A DNA stretch of 32,634 bases from Enterobacteriaceae bacterium. GTDB lineage: Bacteria > Pseudomonadota > Gammaproteobacteria > Enterobacterales > Enterobacteriaceae. Below, in pieces: positions 21,436 to 30,639 of this stretch. The stretch spans positions 1 to 32,634 of the forward strand of contig JAISKF010000038.1 of assembly GCA_031261005.1 (NCBI GenBank), read 5' to 3'. A program made the translations under genes and the position numbers. The notes beneath the pieces were generated by a model, which worked only from the letters and a program-made list of their open reading frames with translations, was not told the origin of the DNA and ran no database searches. Within the stretch, counting starts at the first letter, position 1. Every line of letters begins with the position of its first letter.

Positions 21436-22728
21436 ATGGAGAAGCGTAGTTTATTTCGCCAGGAAGCAATTGAACATCAAAAGGCGAAATGGGCAGGTAC
21501 TGCGCTATTAGTTACTGGTTATCCGGCATGGATTATTGCTGTTACCTCTGTGTTTTTCATTATAATTCTGATGCTATCGTTAATATTCGGTAGTTATACC
21601 CGCAGAATAAACGTTAATGGTGAAATAGTTACTCAGCCTCGCGCTATTAATATCTTTGCGCCACAGCAAGGATTTATTTCAAGAATGCTGGTAGGAGCAG
21701 GAATCGAAGTCACTAAAGGGGCAGCACTTTACCAATTAGATGTCAGCCGTATTGCGCGTTCAGGTAACGTCACTCTTCACTCAACTGAAGCTATCGAAAA
21801 ACAAATTATTCATGTTGAAGGCATTATTACTAAATTAGAAAAGAATAAGCAGGCAACACAAGAAAATATAAAACAGCAGATTGCTCAATCCGAAGCAGCC
21901 AATGAAAAATCCCAGACTTTGGTCAGTAATGCTGCCAAAGGCATGGAAGAAATGCGTAAAAGCATGAAGAATTATGAAGAATATCAACAACGCGGACTGG
22001 TGAATAAAGAACAGTTTAATAACCAGCGTTATCTCTATTATCAACAGCAGAATTCCTATCAGTCATTGAACACGCAAATCATTCAGGAAAATCTGAAGAT
22101 CAGCAATCTGCAAAGTGAGCTAACCACCAGAGCCGCCGATTTTGATAATCAAATTGCACAAAATCAATTTCAACTCAATGAATTACAGCGTCAGCTTTCT
22201 GAAGTTGATGCTGCCGGAATGTTAATTATCACCGCGCCCAGTGATGGAAGAATTGAGTCCATGAGCGTCACTGAAGGTCAAATGGTTAACCCCGGAGATA
22301 GTCTGGCACAGCTAACGCCAACCAGTATTAATGCCTATTATCTGGTGCTTTGGCTGCCGAATAACAGCGTTCCCTATGTATCACCAGGGGATCGCATCAA
22401 TATTCGTTACGATGCTTTCCCTTATCAAAAATTTGGTCAATTCCCCGGAAAAATTCAGGCAGTATCCGCTGTTCCTGCTTCCAAACAAGAAATGTCTACT
22501 TACAGCAGCGCCCCCCGAACAGCCAACGGCGGAGCCGATCAGTCTTACTATAAAGTGATTGTTGCACTGGATAGTAATCATTTTACGTTGGCAAACAAGG
22601 AGCTGCGTTTGACCAGCGGAATGATGGCACAAACCACCCTGTTTCTGGAGAAACGCCCCTTATATCAATGGATGCTTTCACCTTTTTACGACATCAAGAA
22701 GAGTATAACGGGACCCGTAAATGGATAA
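21436..22728 (+). CDS. cvaA: CvaA-type membrane fusion protein of the microcin exporter
   Basis: The periplasmic adaptor (HlyD family) that links the inner-membrane ABC exporter to TolC. I prefer the ATG at 21436 (MEKRSLFRQEAIEHQKAKW), 9 bp from AGGA; an ATG at 21430 is only 3 bp away. A short cytoplasmic N-terminus is followed by one membrane segment (about 28-52), a lipoyl-like part (VNGEIVTQPRAINIFAPQQGF), a long coiled coil (about 115-250), the second half-motif (APSDGRIESMSVTEGQMVNPGDSL) and a C-terminal part ending YQWMLSPFYDIKKSITGP, very like the end of microcin V CvaA. It has 430 residues and overlaps the next gene by 8 bp. Confidence 0.92.
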   Translation: MEKRSLFRQEAIEHQKAKWAGTALLVTGYPAWIIAVTSVFFIIILMLSLIFGSYTRRINVNGEIVTQPRAINIFAPQQGFISRMLVGAGIEVTKGAALYQLDVSRIARSGNVTLHSTEAIEKQIIHVEGIITKLEKNKQATQENIKQQIAQSEAANEKSQTLVSNAAKGMEEMRKSMKNYEEYQQRGLVNKEQFNNQRYLYYQQQNSYQSLNTQIIQENLKISNLQSELTTRAADFDNQIAQNQFQLNELQRQLSEVDAAGMLIITAPSDGRIESMSVTEGQMVNPGDSLAQLTPTSINAYYLVLWLPNNSVPYVSPGDRINIRYDAFPYQKFGQFPGKIQAVSAVPASKQEMSTYSSAPRTANGGADQSYYKVIVALDSNHFTLANKELRLTSGMMAQTTLFLEKRPLYQWMLSPFYDIKKSITGPVNG

Positions 22729-24853
22729 GGCAACGTTCACCCATCTGTTAACAAGTCTGAACTTTAACATACGAAAAAAAGTCCCTCAGATTTTGCAATC
22801 CGAGGCAGCAGAGTGCGGGCTTGCCTGTCTTGCCATGATTTGTCGTTATTATGGTATGAATATCGACCTGTTCAACTTGCGCCGCCGCTTTGGTCTTTCA
22901 TCTCATGGCGCGACGCTTGGCGTGTTGATCAATACCGCCGCAGAAATAAATCTGAAAAGTCGGGCGTTAACGCTGGATCTCAATGAAGTTAATCAGCTAA
23001 AAACGCCATGTATTCTGCATTGGGATTTAAATCACTTTGTTGTTTTAGTCGCGGTCAGACGCAATAAATTTGTTCTGCATGATCCGGCATTTGGTCGTCG
23101 GGTCGTCAGTGAACAGGAGATGTCACAACACTTTACGGGTGTTGCTTTAGAGCTTTGGCCAGGTAATGAATTTATCCCGCACAACGAAAGAAGCCGGTTA
23201 AGCCTGTGGAGTATGATGGGGAATATCGAGGGTCTGAAAGGATTCCTGATTAAGGTATTCGCTCTGTCCGTCGTGATCGAAGCGGTAAACTTGCTGATAC
23301 CTGTGGGTACTCAGTTAGTCATGGACCATGTCATTCTGGCAGAAGACCATGATCTATTGGGGTTGATCTGTCTGGGTTTACTGTTTTTTATTCTGTTTCG
23401 TACTTTTGTTGGAATGCTGCGCTCCTGGACTTCGCTGGTGATGGAAGCGCTGATTGGCGTACAGTGGAAAGCGGGGTTGTTCGACCACCTGATGAAGCTC
23501 CCGCTTGCCTACTTTGAAAAACGCAAGCTAGGTGATATTCAGTCCCGATTCTCTTCTCTGGATACTATTCGCACCACACTGACCAGCAATTTAGTCAGCA
23601 GTATCATCGACAGCCTGATGGCTATTGGTGTCTTTACTATGATGTTTCTGTATGGCGGCTGGCTAGTCTGGGTCGTACTGGGATTTACGATACTGTACAT
23701 GATCTTGCGGCTTTCGACCTATCAGCACTATCGGCAAGCATCAGAAGAGCAAATTGTCAAAGGTGCTAAAGCCAACTCCCATTTTATGGAAACGTTGTAT
23801 GGTATCAGTACGCTGAAAGCACTTGGTCTAACGTCTACCCGCGGGCAATATTGGCTCAATCTGAACATCGACACCACCAATGCAAATATCCGTCTCACGA
23901 AATTAAACATGGTATTTGGCGGTATTAATACTTTGCTGGGCATGGTGGATCAGATAGTTATCCTGTGGCTTGGTGCATCTATGGTCATTGACGGACAGAT
24001 GACATTAGGGATGTTCGTCGCATTTAACTCTTACCGTGGTCAGTTTTCTGAGCGTACTGCCAATTTGATTAATCTGGTGCTGGATCTAAAAATGTTGTCG
24101 CTGCACAGTGACCGATTAACCGATATTGTCTTCTCTGAGCCGGAAAGCACTCTTCCTAACAATATGGTATTTCCTGAGAATCAGCCGCTAGGATTTGAAG
24201 TTCGTAATGTTGGATTTCGTTATGACAATCTGTCACCGCCTATCTTTTCTAACTTAAATTTAAAAATAGATCCGGGTGAAAACGTCGCCATTATTGGTCC
24301 GTCAGGTATTGGCAAAACGACACTGATGAAAGTCATGGCAGGATTACTGTCGCCCAGTCAGGGGGAAGTGCTTACTAACGGTATTGATATTAACAAGATA
24401 GGTGTCAATAACTACCGTAGATACATTGCCTGTGTATTGCAGGATGACAAACTATTTGCCGGTTCTATTGCTGATAACATCGCCAGCTTTGAGGAGCAAA
24501 AAGATTCAGCATGGGTAGTTGAGTGTGCTAAATACTGCAATATTCATGAAGAGATCATGCGTATGCCTATGGGATACGAAACACTGATCACCGAATTAGG
24601 CGGCAGTTTGTCCGGCGGGCAGAAACAGCGGTTACTGATTGCACGTGCGCTGTACCGTCGTCCAAGTTTACTATTTCTTGATGAAGCGACCAGCCATCTT
24701 GATACCGCGAATGAAGCACATATCAATGAAGCTATTTCATCGCTAAAAGTAACACGGATCTTTATTGCTCATCGTCTCTCAACTATTGAAAGTGCTGATC
24801 GAGTGATTAATTTAGATCCGATGGCGGAATCTGCGCCCTCAACGCAAGAGTAA
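22721..24853 (+). CDS. cvaB: CvaB-type peptidase-containing ABC exporter
   Basis: An inner-membrane ABC transporter that removes the double-glycine leader and exports the microcin. It has 710 residues. The N-terminal C39 peptidase has the oxyanion Gln26, catalytic Cys32 (in EAAECGLACLAM), His105 (LNHFVVLV) and Asp121 (LHDP), so it should be active. A six-helix membrane domain follows (about 170-455). The ATPase has Walker A GPSGIGKT (526-533), signature LSGGQ (630-634), Walker B LLFLDE (D654, E655) and switch His684. All catalytic residues are intact. It lies directly after cvaA with an 8-bp overlap. Its TAA is followed one base later by the end of MITE copy C. Confidence 0.94.
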   Translation: MDKATFTHLLTSLNFNIRKKVPQILQSEAAECGLACLAMICRYYGMNIDLFNLRRRFGLSSHGATLGVLINTAAEINLKSRALTLDLNEVNQLKTPCILHWDLNHFVVLVAVRRNKFVLHDPAFGRRVVSEQEMSQHFTGVALELWPGNEFIPHNERSRLSLWSMMGNIEGLKGFLIKVFALSVVIEAVNLLIPVGTQLVMDHVILAEDHDLLGLICLGLLFFILFRTFVGMLRSWTSLVMEALIGVQWKAGLFDHLMKLPLAYFEKRKLGDIQSRFSSLDTIRTTLTSNLVSSIIDSLMAIGVFTMMFLYGGWLVWVVLGFTILYMILRLSTYQHYRQASEEQIVKGAKANSHFMETLYGISTLKALGLTSTRGQYWLNLNIDTTNANIRLTKLNMVFGGINTLLGMVDQIVILWLGASMVIDGQMTLGMFVAFNSYRGQFSERTANLINLVLDLKMLSLHSDRLTDIVFSEPESTLPNNMVFPENQPLGFEVRNVGFRYDNLSPPIFSNLNLKIDPGENVAIIGPSGIGKTTLMKVMAGLLSPSQGEVLTNGIDINKIGVNNYRRYIACVLQDDKLFAGSIADNIASFEEQKDSAWVVECAKYCNIHEEIMRMPMGYETLITELGGSLSGGQKQRLLIARALYRRPSLLFLDEATSHLDTANEAHINEAISSLKVTRIFIAHRLSTIESADRVINLDPMAESAPSTQE

Positions 24854-24854
24854 A

Positions 24855-24957
24855 TAACCTGAACTGCGGACAATAATTTATTATTACTAAAAAATTCAAA
24901 TAATTATGTAATTTTTCACAGGAGCGGCAATCTGCCGCCCGCCAGATCACGGTAAAA
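24855..24957. repeat. MITE-like element, copy C (one end and one hairpin)
   Basis: Starts with TAACCTGAACTGCGGACAA (24855-24873), nearly the same as the end of copy D, continues with an AT-rich arm (TTCAAATAATTATGTAATTTTT), then the hairpin GCGGCA-ATC-TGCCGC (24924-24938) and the conserved spacer around CACGGTAAAATC (to 24957). The second hairpin and right end are not recognisable, so the copy is incomplete. It begins one base after the stop codon of the exporter gene. Confidence 0.75.
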
Positions 24958-25200
24958 TCGATACGCGGTAATGCTTCATAATCTTCAGAATAAATTTAAT
25001 TCTCTTTTATCTGATCTCATTTATATAACGTTTATATAAACTTATGTGGCTTTATTTATATAACTTATAACGTTCAATTTTATAATGTCATACTTATCTC
25101 ATTATTCTACATATAATTTCATTACTGCCTTATATTATGAGCTATCAATATTTAACATATAAATAACTCATTGATAGCTATTTATTAAAAATAAAGTAAT

Positions 25201-25385
25201 TTAACCTGAGCTGCGGATAACAGTTATATTATTATAAATTTCAAATGATTATGTGATTTTACATATTGGCGACAATTGCTGTCAGTCAAATCACGGTGAA
25301 ATCAGCGGGCGGAAGATTGCCGCCGAAACGAATTACTATTTATTATCAATAGATTAACTACTTCTTTATCCAAGCCTGATGTTAA
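25201..25385. repeat. MITE-like element, copy D (complete)
   Basis: 185 bp. The left end TTAACCTGAGCTGCGGATAA (25201-25220) and right end TTATCCAAGCCTGATGTTAA (25366-25385) are inverted repeats matching at 14 of 20 positions. Inside are an AT-rich arm shared with A and C, a decayed hairpin (GACA/TGTC, about 25271-25283), the spacer with ATCACGGTGAAATC, and a hairpin with GGCGG/CCGCC (about 25309-25324). The order of parts matches copies A, B and C. Confidence 0.78.
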
Positions 25386-25470
25386 TTTAATACAATAACT
25401 TTCAAGTAAATATATTGTATATGGCAACTTAAAATACTGTCATTGGCGATAAAAACAGCAACTACCTCTT

Positions 25471-25492
25471 AAGTGTGATTTTAATCACACTT
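25471..25492. promoter_or_regulatory. CRP-binding site upstream of aspA
   Basis: A perfect 22-bp palindrome with half-sites AAGTGTGAT and ATCACACTT around TTTA, very close to the CRP consensus (TGTGA-N6-TCACA). A possible -10, CATACT, lies at 25537-25542, which puts the CRP centre near -67. E. coli aspA is catabolite-controlled, so this fits. Confidence 0.82.
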
Positions 25493-25560
25493 ACATCAAT
25501 AATAATTCTTATGATGTCAATTATCTGATCTAGGTTCATACTTTAAAAGGAAAGGTGCTT

Positions 25561-25599
25561 ATGATCCTATATCCAAGAGCATTGATGCTTTTATTATAA
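25561..25599 (+). CDS. Candidate 12-codon leader peptide of aspA
   Basis: ATG at 25561, preceded by AAGGAAAGGTG, encodes [12 protein letters not shown] and stops at TAA 25597-25599. The stop codon overlaps the 5' arm of the terminator-like hairpin described next. It uses codons rare in enterobacteria (CTA, AGA). The strong ribosome-binding site and its position before a terminator resemble attenuation or arrest-peptide leaders such as tnaC, but the peptide is not one I know. Confidence 0.45.
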   Translation: MILYPRALMLLL

Positions 25600-25627
25600 C
25601 TGTGATGCTCTGCAACACAGTTTTTTT
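25576..25627 (+). promoter_or_regulatory. Attenuator-like hairpin in the aspA leader
   Basis: AACTGTG (25598-25604) pairs with CACAGTT (25616-25622) and is followed by T's to 25627: a terminator, placed 33 bp before the aspA start and after its likely promoter. The hairpin loop holds ATGCTCT (25605-25611), perfectly complementary to AGAGCAT (25576-25582) in the leader ORF. AGCAT can instead pair with ATGCT at 25585-25589. Alternative pairings of this kind are typical of attenuators. Function is inferred. Confidence 0.55.
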
Positions 25628-25660
25628 GTTTATTCATCTTGGAATATTAAGAAGGTTTAC

Positions 25661-27085
25661 ATGTCAAATAACATCCGTATCGAAGAAGACCTGTTAGGTA
25701 CACGTGAAGTGCCAGCTGATGCTTATTATGGTGTTCACACTCTGCGCGCCATTGAAAATTTCTACATTAGCAACGGTAAAATCAGCGATATTCCTGAGTT
25801 TGTTCGCGGCATGGTAATGGTGAAAAAAGCGGCTGCATTAGCTAACAAAGAATTGAAAACAATTCCGCGTGTTATTGCAGAAACCATCATCAAGGCTTGT
25901 GACGAAGTATTGGAAAACGGTAAATGTATGGATCAGTTCCCTGTTGATGTTTATCAGGGCGGTGCTGGTACTTCTGTTAACATGAATACCAACGAAGTTA
26001 TCGCTAACATCGGTCTGGAACTGATGGGTCATCAAAAAGGTGAATATCAATTCCTGAATCCAAATGACCACGTTAACAAATGTCAGTCTACCAATGACGC
26101 ATACCCAACCGGTTTCCGTATCGCAGTTTATTCTTCTCTGCTGAAACTGAACGATGCTATCGAAGTATTACGTGCTGGTTTTGACCGTAAAGCTGAAGAG
26201 TTCAAAGATGTTCTGAAAATGGGCCGTACTCAGTTACAAGACGCGGTACCAATGACGTTAGGTCAAGAGTTCCACGCTTTCAGTATTCTGCTGAAAGAAG
26301 AAGTGAAAAATATCCATCGTACCGCTGAATTACTGCTAGAAGTAAACCTTGGTGCAACGGCAATCGGTACTGGTCTGAACACACCAAAAGAGTATTCCCC
26401 TCTGGCGGTACAAAAACTGGCTGAAGTTACCGGTTTCCCATGCGTTGTAGCAGAAGACTTAATCGAAGCAACTTCTGACTGCGGCTCTTATGTTATGGTT
26501 CATGGTGCACTGAAACGCCTTGCCGTTAAATTGTCCAAAATCTGTAACGACCTTCGTTTACTGTCTTCCGGTCCTCGCGCTGGCTTAAACGAAATTAACT
26601 TACCAGAACTACAAGCGGGTTCTTCTATCATGCCTGCTAAAGTAAACCCTGTTATCCCTGAAGTGGTTAACCAAGTTTGCTTCAAAGTTATTGGTAATGA
26701 TTCTTGCGTTACTATGGCTGCTGAAGCAGGTCAATTACAGTTAAACGTAATGGAACCTGTTATCGGTCAGGCAATGTTTGAATCTATCAGTATTCTGTCT
26801 AATGCGTGTCACAACTTAGTTGAGAAATGTATTGATGGCATCACTGCGAATAAAGAAGTTTGTCAAGCCTACGTATTCGGCTCAATCGGTATCGTTACCT
26901 ATCTGAACCCATTCATTGGTCACCATAATGGCGACATCGTTGGTAAGATTTGTGCTGAAACCGGTAAAACCGTGCGTGAAGTTGTTCTTGAACGCGGCCT
27001 GCTGACCGAAGCACAGCTTGATGACATCTTCTCTATCGAGAACCTGATGCACCCAGAATATAAAGCAAAACGCTATGACGACTAA
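25661..27085 (+). CDS. aspA: Aspartate ammonia-lyase (aspartase)
   Basis: AspA converts L-aspartate to fumarate and ammonia, feeding fumarate respiration in the absence of oxygen. It has 474 residues (E. coli 478). Class II fumarase/aspartase motifs are present: the substrate region [45 protein letters not shown] and the flexible catalytic loop [11 protein letters not shown] (residues 320-330, with the base Ser at about 321). AAGAAGG lies 6 bp before the ATG. dcuA follows after 144 bp, as in E. coli, with a terminator between. Confidence 0.97.
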   Translation: MSNNIRIEEDLLGTREVPADAYYGVHTLRAIENFYISNGKISDIPEFVRGMVMVKKAAALANKELKTIPRVIAETIIKACDEVLENGKCMDQFPVDVYQGGAGTSVNMNTNEVIANIGLELMGHQKGEYQFLNPNDHVNKCQSTNDAYPTGFRIAVYSSLLKLNDAIEVLRAGFDRKAEEFKDVLKMGRTQLQDAVPMTLGQEFHAFSILLKEEVKNIHRTAELLLEVNLGATAIGTGLNTPKEYSPLAVQKLAEVTGFPCVVAEDLIEATSDCGSYVMVHGALKRLAVKLSKICNDLRLLSSGPRAGLNEINLPELQAGSSIMPAKVNPVIPEVVNQVCFKVIGNDSCVTMAAEAGQLQLNVMEPVIGQAMFESISILSNACHNLVEKCIDGITANKEVCQAYVFGSIGIVTYLNPFIGHHNGDIVGKICAETGKTVREVVLERGLLTEAQLDDIFSIENLMHPEYKAKRYDD

Positions 27086-27124
27086 TATTGCTAAGAGCTA
27101 ATTTAGCTCCGCAATAAGCGATAT

Positions 27125-27160
27125 AAGGCATGTTACACAAAAAGTTAACATGCCTTTTTA
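27125..27160 (+). terminator. Terminator between aspA and dcuA
   Basis: AAGGCATGTTA pairs perfectly with TAACATGCCTT around a 10-base loop, followed by T's. It lies 39 bp after the aspA stop; dcuA may be transcribed by read-through or from its own promoter. Confidence 0.85.
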
Positions 27161-27229
27161 TCAAGAAAAATAAGTCGCTAATTTTGTGTTATTTACTTAA
27201 TAACACGTTTTAAATCAAGGAAATAAACT

Positions 27230-28531
27230 ATGTTAGCTGTACAATTCGTGATTGTCCTGCTGGCCATCTATATTGGTGCACGGCTAGGTGGTATTGCCAT
27301 CGGTTTTGCTGGTGGACTTGGCGTTCTGGTGTTAACTCTGATTTGCCAAATTAATCCGGGCAATATCCCATTCGACGTTATCCAAATCATCATGTCTGTT
27401 ATCGCCGCGATTGCTGCGATGCAGGTTGCTGGTGGTATGGATTATTTAGTTAGTCTGGCAGCAAAACTGCTGCGTAAACACCCTAAATACATCACATATC
27501 TTGCGCCAATCGTAACTTACGTTATGACAATCTTCGCTGGTACTGGTCATACTGCATTCTCTACTATGCCAGTTATTGCCGAAGTAGCAAAAGGTCAAGG
27601 TATCCGCCCTTCACGTCCGCTGTCTATCGCTGTTGTGGCTTCACAAATCGCAATTACTGCATCACCAATTTCGGCGGCTGTGGTATTTACCGCAGGTATC
27701 TTAGAGCCTGTTGGCGTTAGCTATCTGACTCTGTTAGGTATTTGTATCCCAACTACTTTCGTTGCTGTTATGTTAACTGCCATCGTGAGTAACTATCTTG
27801 GTTGTGAACTGAAAGACGATCCTGTTTATAAAGATCGTATGGCTAAAGGTCTGGTTAGCACCACTAAAGTTGCTGACATCGTGATCAAACCCGGTGCAAA
27901 ACTGTCTGTACTGTTATTTTTAGTTGGTATCGTTGCGGTTATGGTTTATGCAACGGCTATCAGTAAATCAGTTGGTCTGATCGAAAACCCTATTTTAGGC
28001 CGTGACCACGCAATCGTTGTCTTTATGTTAACGATCGCCACCCTGATTTGTATCTTCTGTAAAGTAGATACTGCTGAAATCCTGAATGCAGGTACGTTCA
28101 AATCAGGTATGAGTGCTTGCGTCTGCGTACTGGGCGTTGCATGGTTAGGCGATACTTTCGTTGCTGCTCATATCACTGAAATCAAAGAGTTCTCCGGCAG
28201 CCTGCTGCAAGAACACTCTTGGATGCTGGCGATTATCCTGTTCTTTGCTGCAACTCTGCTATATTCACAAGCAGCGACAGCGAAAGCACTGTTACCAGCG
28301 GCATTAGCATTAGGCGTAACACCAGTGGGCATCGTAGCTTCATTCGCTGCGGTATCTGCTCTGTTCGTTCTGCCAACTTACCCAACTTTGTTGGCGGCAG
28401 TTCAGATGGACGATACCGGCTCAACCCGCATCGGTAAGTATGTGTTCAACCACTCTTTCCTGATCCCAGGTATCATCGCTATCGCACTGTCTGTGCTGTT
28501 CGGATTTATTGTTGGCGGCATGATTCTGTAA
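27230..28531 (+). CDS. dcuA: C4-dicarboxylate transporter DcuA
   Basis: An inner-membrane exchanger for aspartate, fumarate and succinate under anaerobic conditions. It has 433 residues, the E. coli DcuA length, and is hydrophobic throughout with about 10-12 membrane segments. Blocks matching DcuA rather than DcuB include GARLGGIAIGFAGGLGVLVL, MQVAGGMDYLVSLAAKLLRKHPKYI, FAGTGHTAFSTMPVIAEVAKGQG, SQIAITASPISAAVV, GVAWLGDTFVA and LPTYPTLLAAVQMDDTGSTRIGKYVFNH. Its place after aspA gives a supply route: DcuA imports aspartate and AspA turns it into fumarate. Confidence 0.95.
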   Translation: MLAVQFVIVLLAIYIGARLGGIAIGFAGGLGVLVLTLICQINPGNIPFDVIQIIMSVIAAIAAMQVAGGMDYLVSLAAKLLRKHPKYITYLAPIVTYVMTIFAGTGHTAFSTMPVIAEVAKGQGIRPSRPLSIAVVASQIAITASPISAAVVFTAGILEPVGVSYLTLLGICIPTTFVAVMLTAIVSNYLGCELKDDPVYKDRMAKGLVSTTKVADIVIKPGAKLSVLLFLVGIVAVMVYATAISKSVGLIENPILGRDHAIVVFMLTIATLICIFCKVDTAEILNAGTFKSGMSACVCVLGVAWLGDTFVAAHITEIKEFSGSLLQEHSWMLAIILFFAATLLYSQAATAKALLPAALALGVTPVGIVASFAAVSALFVLPTYPTLLAAVQMDDTGSTRIGKYVFNHSFLIPGIIAIALSVLFGFIVGGMIL

Positions 28532-28568
28532 TCATCTGCCAATCATTATTCTAACGAGTTATTCTGCA

Positions 28569-28600
28569 AAACCTGAAACGTTCACGTTTCAGGTTTTTTC
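28569..28600 (+). terminator. Rho-independent terminator after dcuA
   Basis: AAACCTGAAACG (28569-28580) pairs perfectly with CGTTTCAGGTTT (28585-28596) around the loop TTCA, followed by a T run. It lies 37 bp past the dcuA stop codon. Confidence 0.92.
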
Positions 28601-28736
28601 TTTTTTGATAATCTTCCCCCTCTCACTTTCAGTGCTATTTACTGACAAATCACCGTTCTATCCGTATAGTATTTTTCTGTGTAACACCTGAACTGCTGGC
28701 ATCTCCTGTCAGCGGCGGTAATAAAGAATATTTATC

Positions 28737-30437
28737 ATGGCTCGACACATTACTAAACTGATCGTCTTTTTCTGGCTTACTCTATTTTGTCTGGCATTCA
28801 GCGCGCAGGCAGCGTTATTTGAATCATCACCAACGCAAGGGAAGTTTATCTCTGCCGATCAAGCATTTACTTTTGATTTCAGCCAGAATAATCAGCAGTT
28901 AACCCTCAAATGGAATATCGCGCCCGGCTATTACTTGTATCAGCATCAACTGAAAATAGTGCCGCAAAATGCCGCCCTGCAACCTTATCAATTACCGGCA
29001 GGCAAAAAGCATAACGATAATTTCTATGGCGATAGCATCGTCTATACCGAGTCGTTATCCATTCCGTTAACACTAACCCAAGCCAGCAATGATTCGATCG
29101 TCGAAGTCAGTTATCAAGGCTGCGCCGAAGCCGGTTTTTGCTATCCGCCGGAAACGCGCCAAGTTCCGTTAAGTGCCATCAAAACAGCCAGTACAGCAGC
29201 AACACCGTTACCATTTTCACCGCTGTGGGCATTGGTGATCGGCATTTTTGCCGCTGCAACACCTTGTGTATTACCGATGTACCCGCTGATTTCCGGCATT
29301 ATTCTTGGCGGCAATCAACGCCATAGTCTGGCACGTACTTTCGTTCTGGCGCTGATTTATGTGCAAGGAATGGCGGTCACTTACACGATATTAGGCATTG
29401 CAGTTGCCGCAGCAGGAATGCAGTTTCAGGCGTATTTCCAGCACCCTGCGGTGTTAATTACGCTGTCCGTGCTGTTTATTTTGCTGGCATTGTCGATGTT
29501 CGGCATTTATACCCTACAACTTCCCTCTTCGGTGCAAACTAAAATCACGAGTTGGAGCAATCACCAGCAAGGCGGATCGCCGTCAGGCGTATTTATGATG
29601 GGCGCACTGGCAGGATTGATCAGCTCGCCTTGCACCACCGCGCCATTAACAGCGATTCTGCTGTATATCGCCCAAAGCGGCAATCTGCTGGCTGGCGGCG
29701 GTACGCTCTATCTCTATGCGCTGGGAATGGGCATTCCGCTGATCCTCGTGACTTTGTTCGGTAACAAAGTACTGCCGCGCAGCGGTGCATGGATGGAGAA
29801 TGTGAAGCAAGGCTTCGGTTTTATCATTCTTGCCTTACCGGTGATTTTATTAGGGCGATTATACGGCGAAGTCTGGGAATGGCGCATGTGGTCTGCGCTA
29901 GGTCTGATGTTCTTCGCCTGGGCGTTTATTATCAGCCTGCGCGCGACACAGCGCTGGGCGCGGATAATACAACTACTGTTACTCGCGGCAGCGCTGATCA
30001 TCGCTCGTCCGCTGCAAGATTGGGCATTTGGTACATCAACACCGGCACAAATCAGCGAACATCAACTATTCAACCCGATTAATAATAGAGATGAATTGCA
30101 TCAAGCCTTAGCGCAAGCCAAAGGCGAAACCGTGATGCTCGATCTCTATGCTGACTGGTGTGTCACTTGTAAAGAGTTCGAGAAGTATACGTTCAGTGAT
30201 CAACGAGTCCAAAACACACTCGCCAGCGCAATATTATTGCGCGCAGATGTCACCGCGAATAATCCACAACACATTGCATTATTAAAAGAATTTCAAGTAT
30301 TAGGACTGCCAACAATTCTCTTTTTTGATAAAAACGGCAATGAGCTGACTGAATTGCGCGTTTCCGGCTTTATGAACGCGCAGGAATTTACCGATCATTT
30401 AGAGAAAGTCAGCAAACACAGCACTACAGAGCAGTAA
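28737..30437 (+). CDS. dsbD: Thiol:disulfide interchange protein DsbD
   Basis: DsbD carries electrons from cytoplasmic thioredoxin across the inner membrane to DsbC, DsbG and CcmG. It has 566 residues (E. coli 565). A signal peptide (about 1-25) precedes the periplasmic alpha domain with Cys129 and Cys135 ([13 protein letters not shown]). The membrane domain carries Cys177 ([11 protein letters not shown]) and Cys299 (SSPCTTAP). The C-terminal thioredoxin-like domain has the pair Cys475/Cys478 ([15 protein letters not shown]). All six redox cysteines are thus present. In E. coli cutA lies between dcuA and dsbD; it is missing here, and dsbD has its own 205-bp upstream region. The ribosome-binding site is weak. 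Confidence 0.95.
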   Translation: MARHITKLIVFFWLTLFCLAFSAQAALFESSPTQGKFISADQAFTFDFSQNNQQLTLKWNIAPGYYLYQHQLKIVPQNAALQPYQLPAGKKHNDNFYGDSIVYTESLSIPLTLTQASNDSIVEVSYQGCAEAGFCYPPETRQVPLSAIKTASTAATPLPFSPLWALVIGIFAAATPCVLPMYPLISGIILGGNQRHSLARTFVLALIYVQGMAVTYTILGIAVAAAGMQFQAYFQHPAVLITLSVLFILLALSMFGIYTLQLPSSVQTKITSWSNHQQGGSPSGVFMMGALAGLISSPCTTAPLTAILLYIAQSGNLLAGGGTLYLYALGMGIPLILVTLFGNKVLPRSGAWMENVKQGFGFIILALPVILLGRLYGEVWEWRMWSALGLMFFAWAFIISLRATQRWARIIQLLLLAAALIIARPLQDWAFGTSTPAQISEHQLFNPINNRDELHQALAQAKGETVMLDLYADWCVTCKEFEKYTFSDQRVQNTLASAILLRADVTANNPQHIALLKEFQVLGLPTILFFDKNGNELTELRVSGFMNAQEFTDHLEKVSKHSTTEQ

Positions 30438-30639
30438 TACGCCTTTTTTCTACGCTGAATTTGCGCCTGAAAATAATACTTTCATAGCGTAACTAATGGG
30501 ATACAACATGGAGAAAAACACCGTTTCGCTGAAAATATCAGCAGAACATCATTAAATTGACGCTTTGTTGCTCACTCCGTCATTTTCAGCAGAAATTTCG
30601 TTGACGAAACCGCAATAATCCTGTTTAATGCACCGCGTT

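Larger units (their letters stand above)
24854..25660. other. AT-rich spacer between microcin locus and aspA
   Basis: 807 bp holding MITE copies C and D, about 240 bp of very AT-rich DNA between them with no ORF longer than roughly 25 codons, then the aspA control region: a CRP palindrome, a leader ORF and a terminator-like hairpin. I looked here on both strands for an immunity gene and found none. Confidence 0.6.

Noticed and set aside
30508..30555. 15-codon ORF (MEKNTVSLKISAEHH) between dsbD and tRNA-Phe
   Set aside because: Too short, and I can match it to no gene; it could be a relic but nothing supports that.
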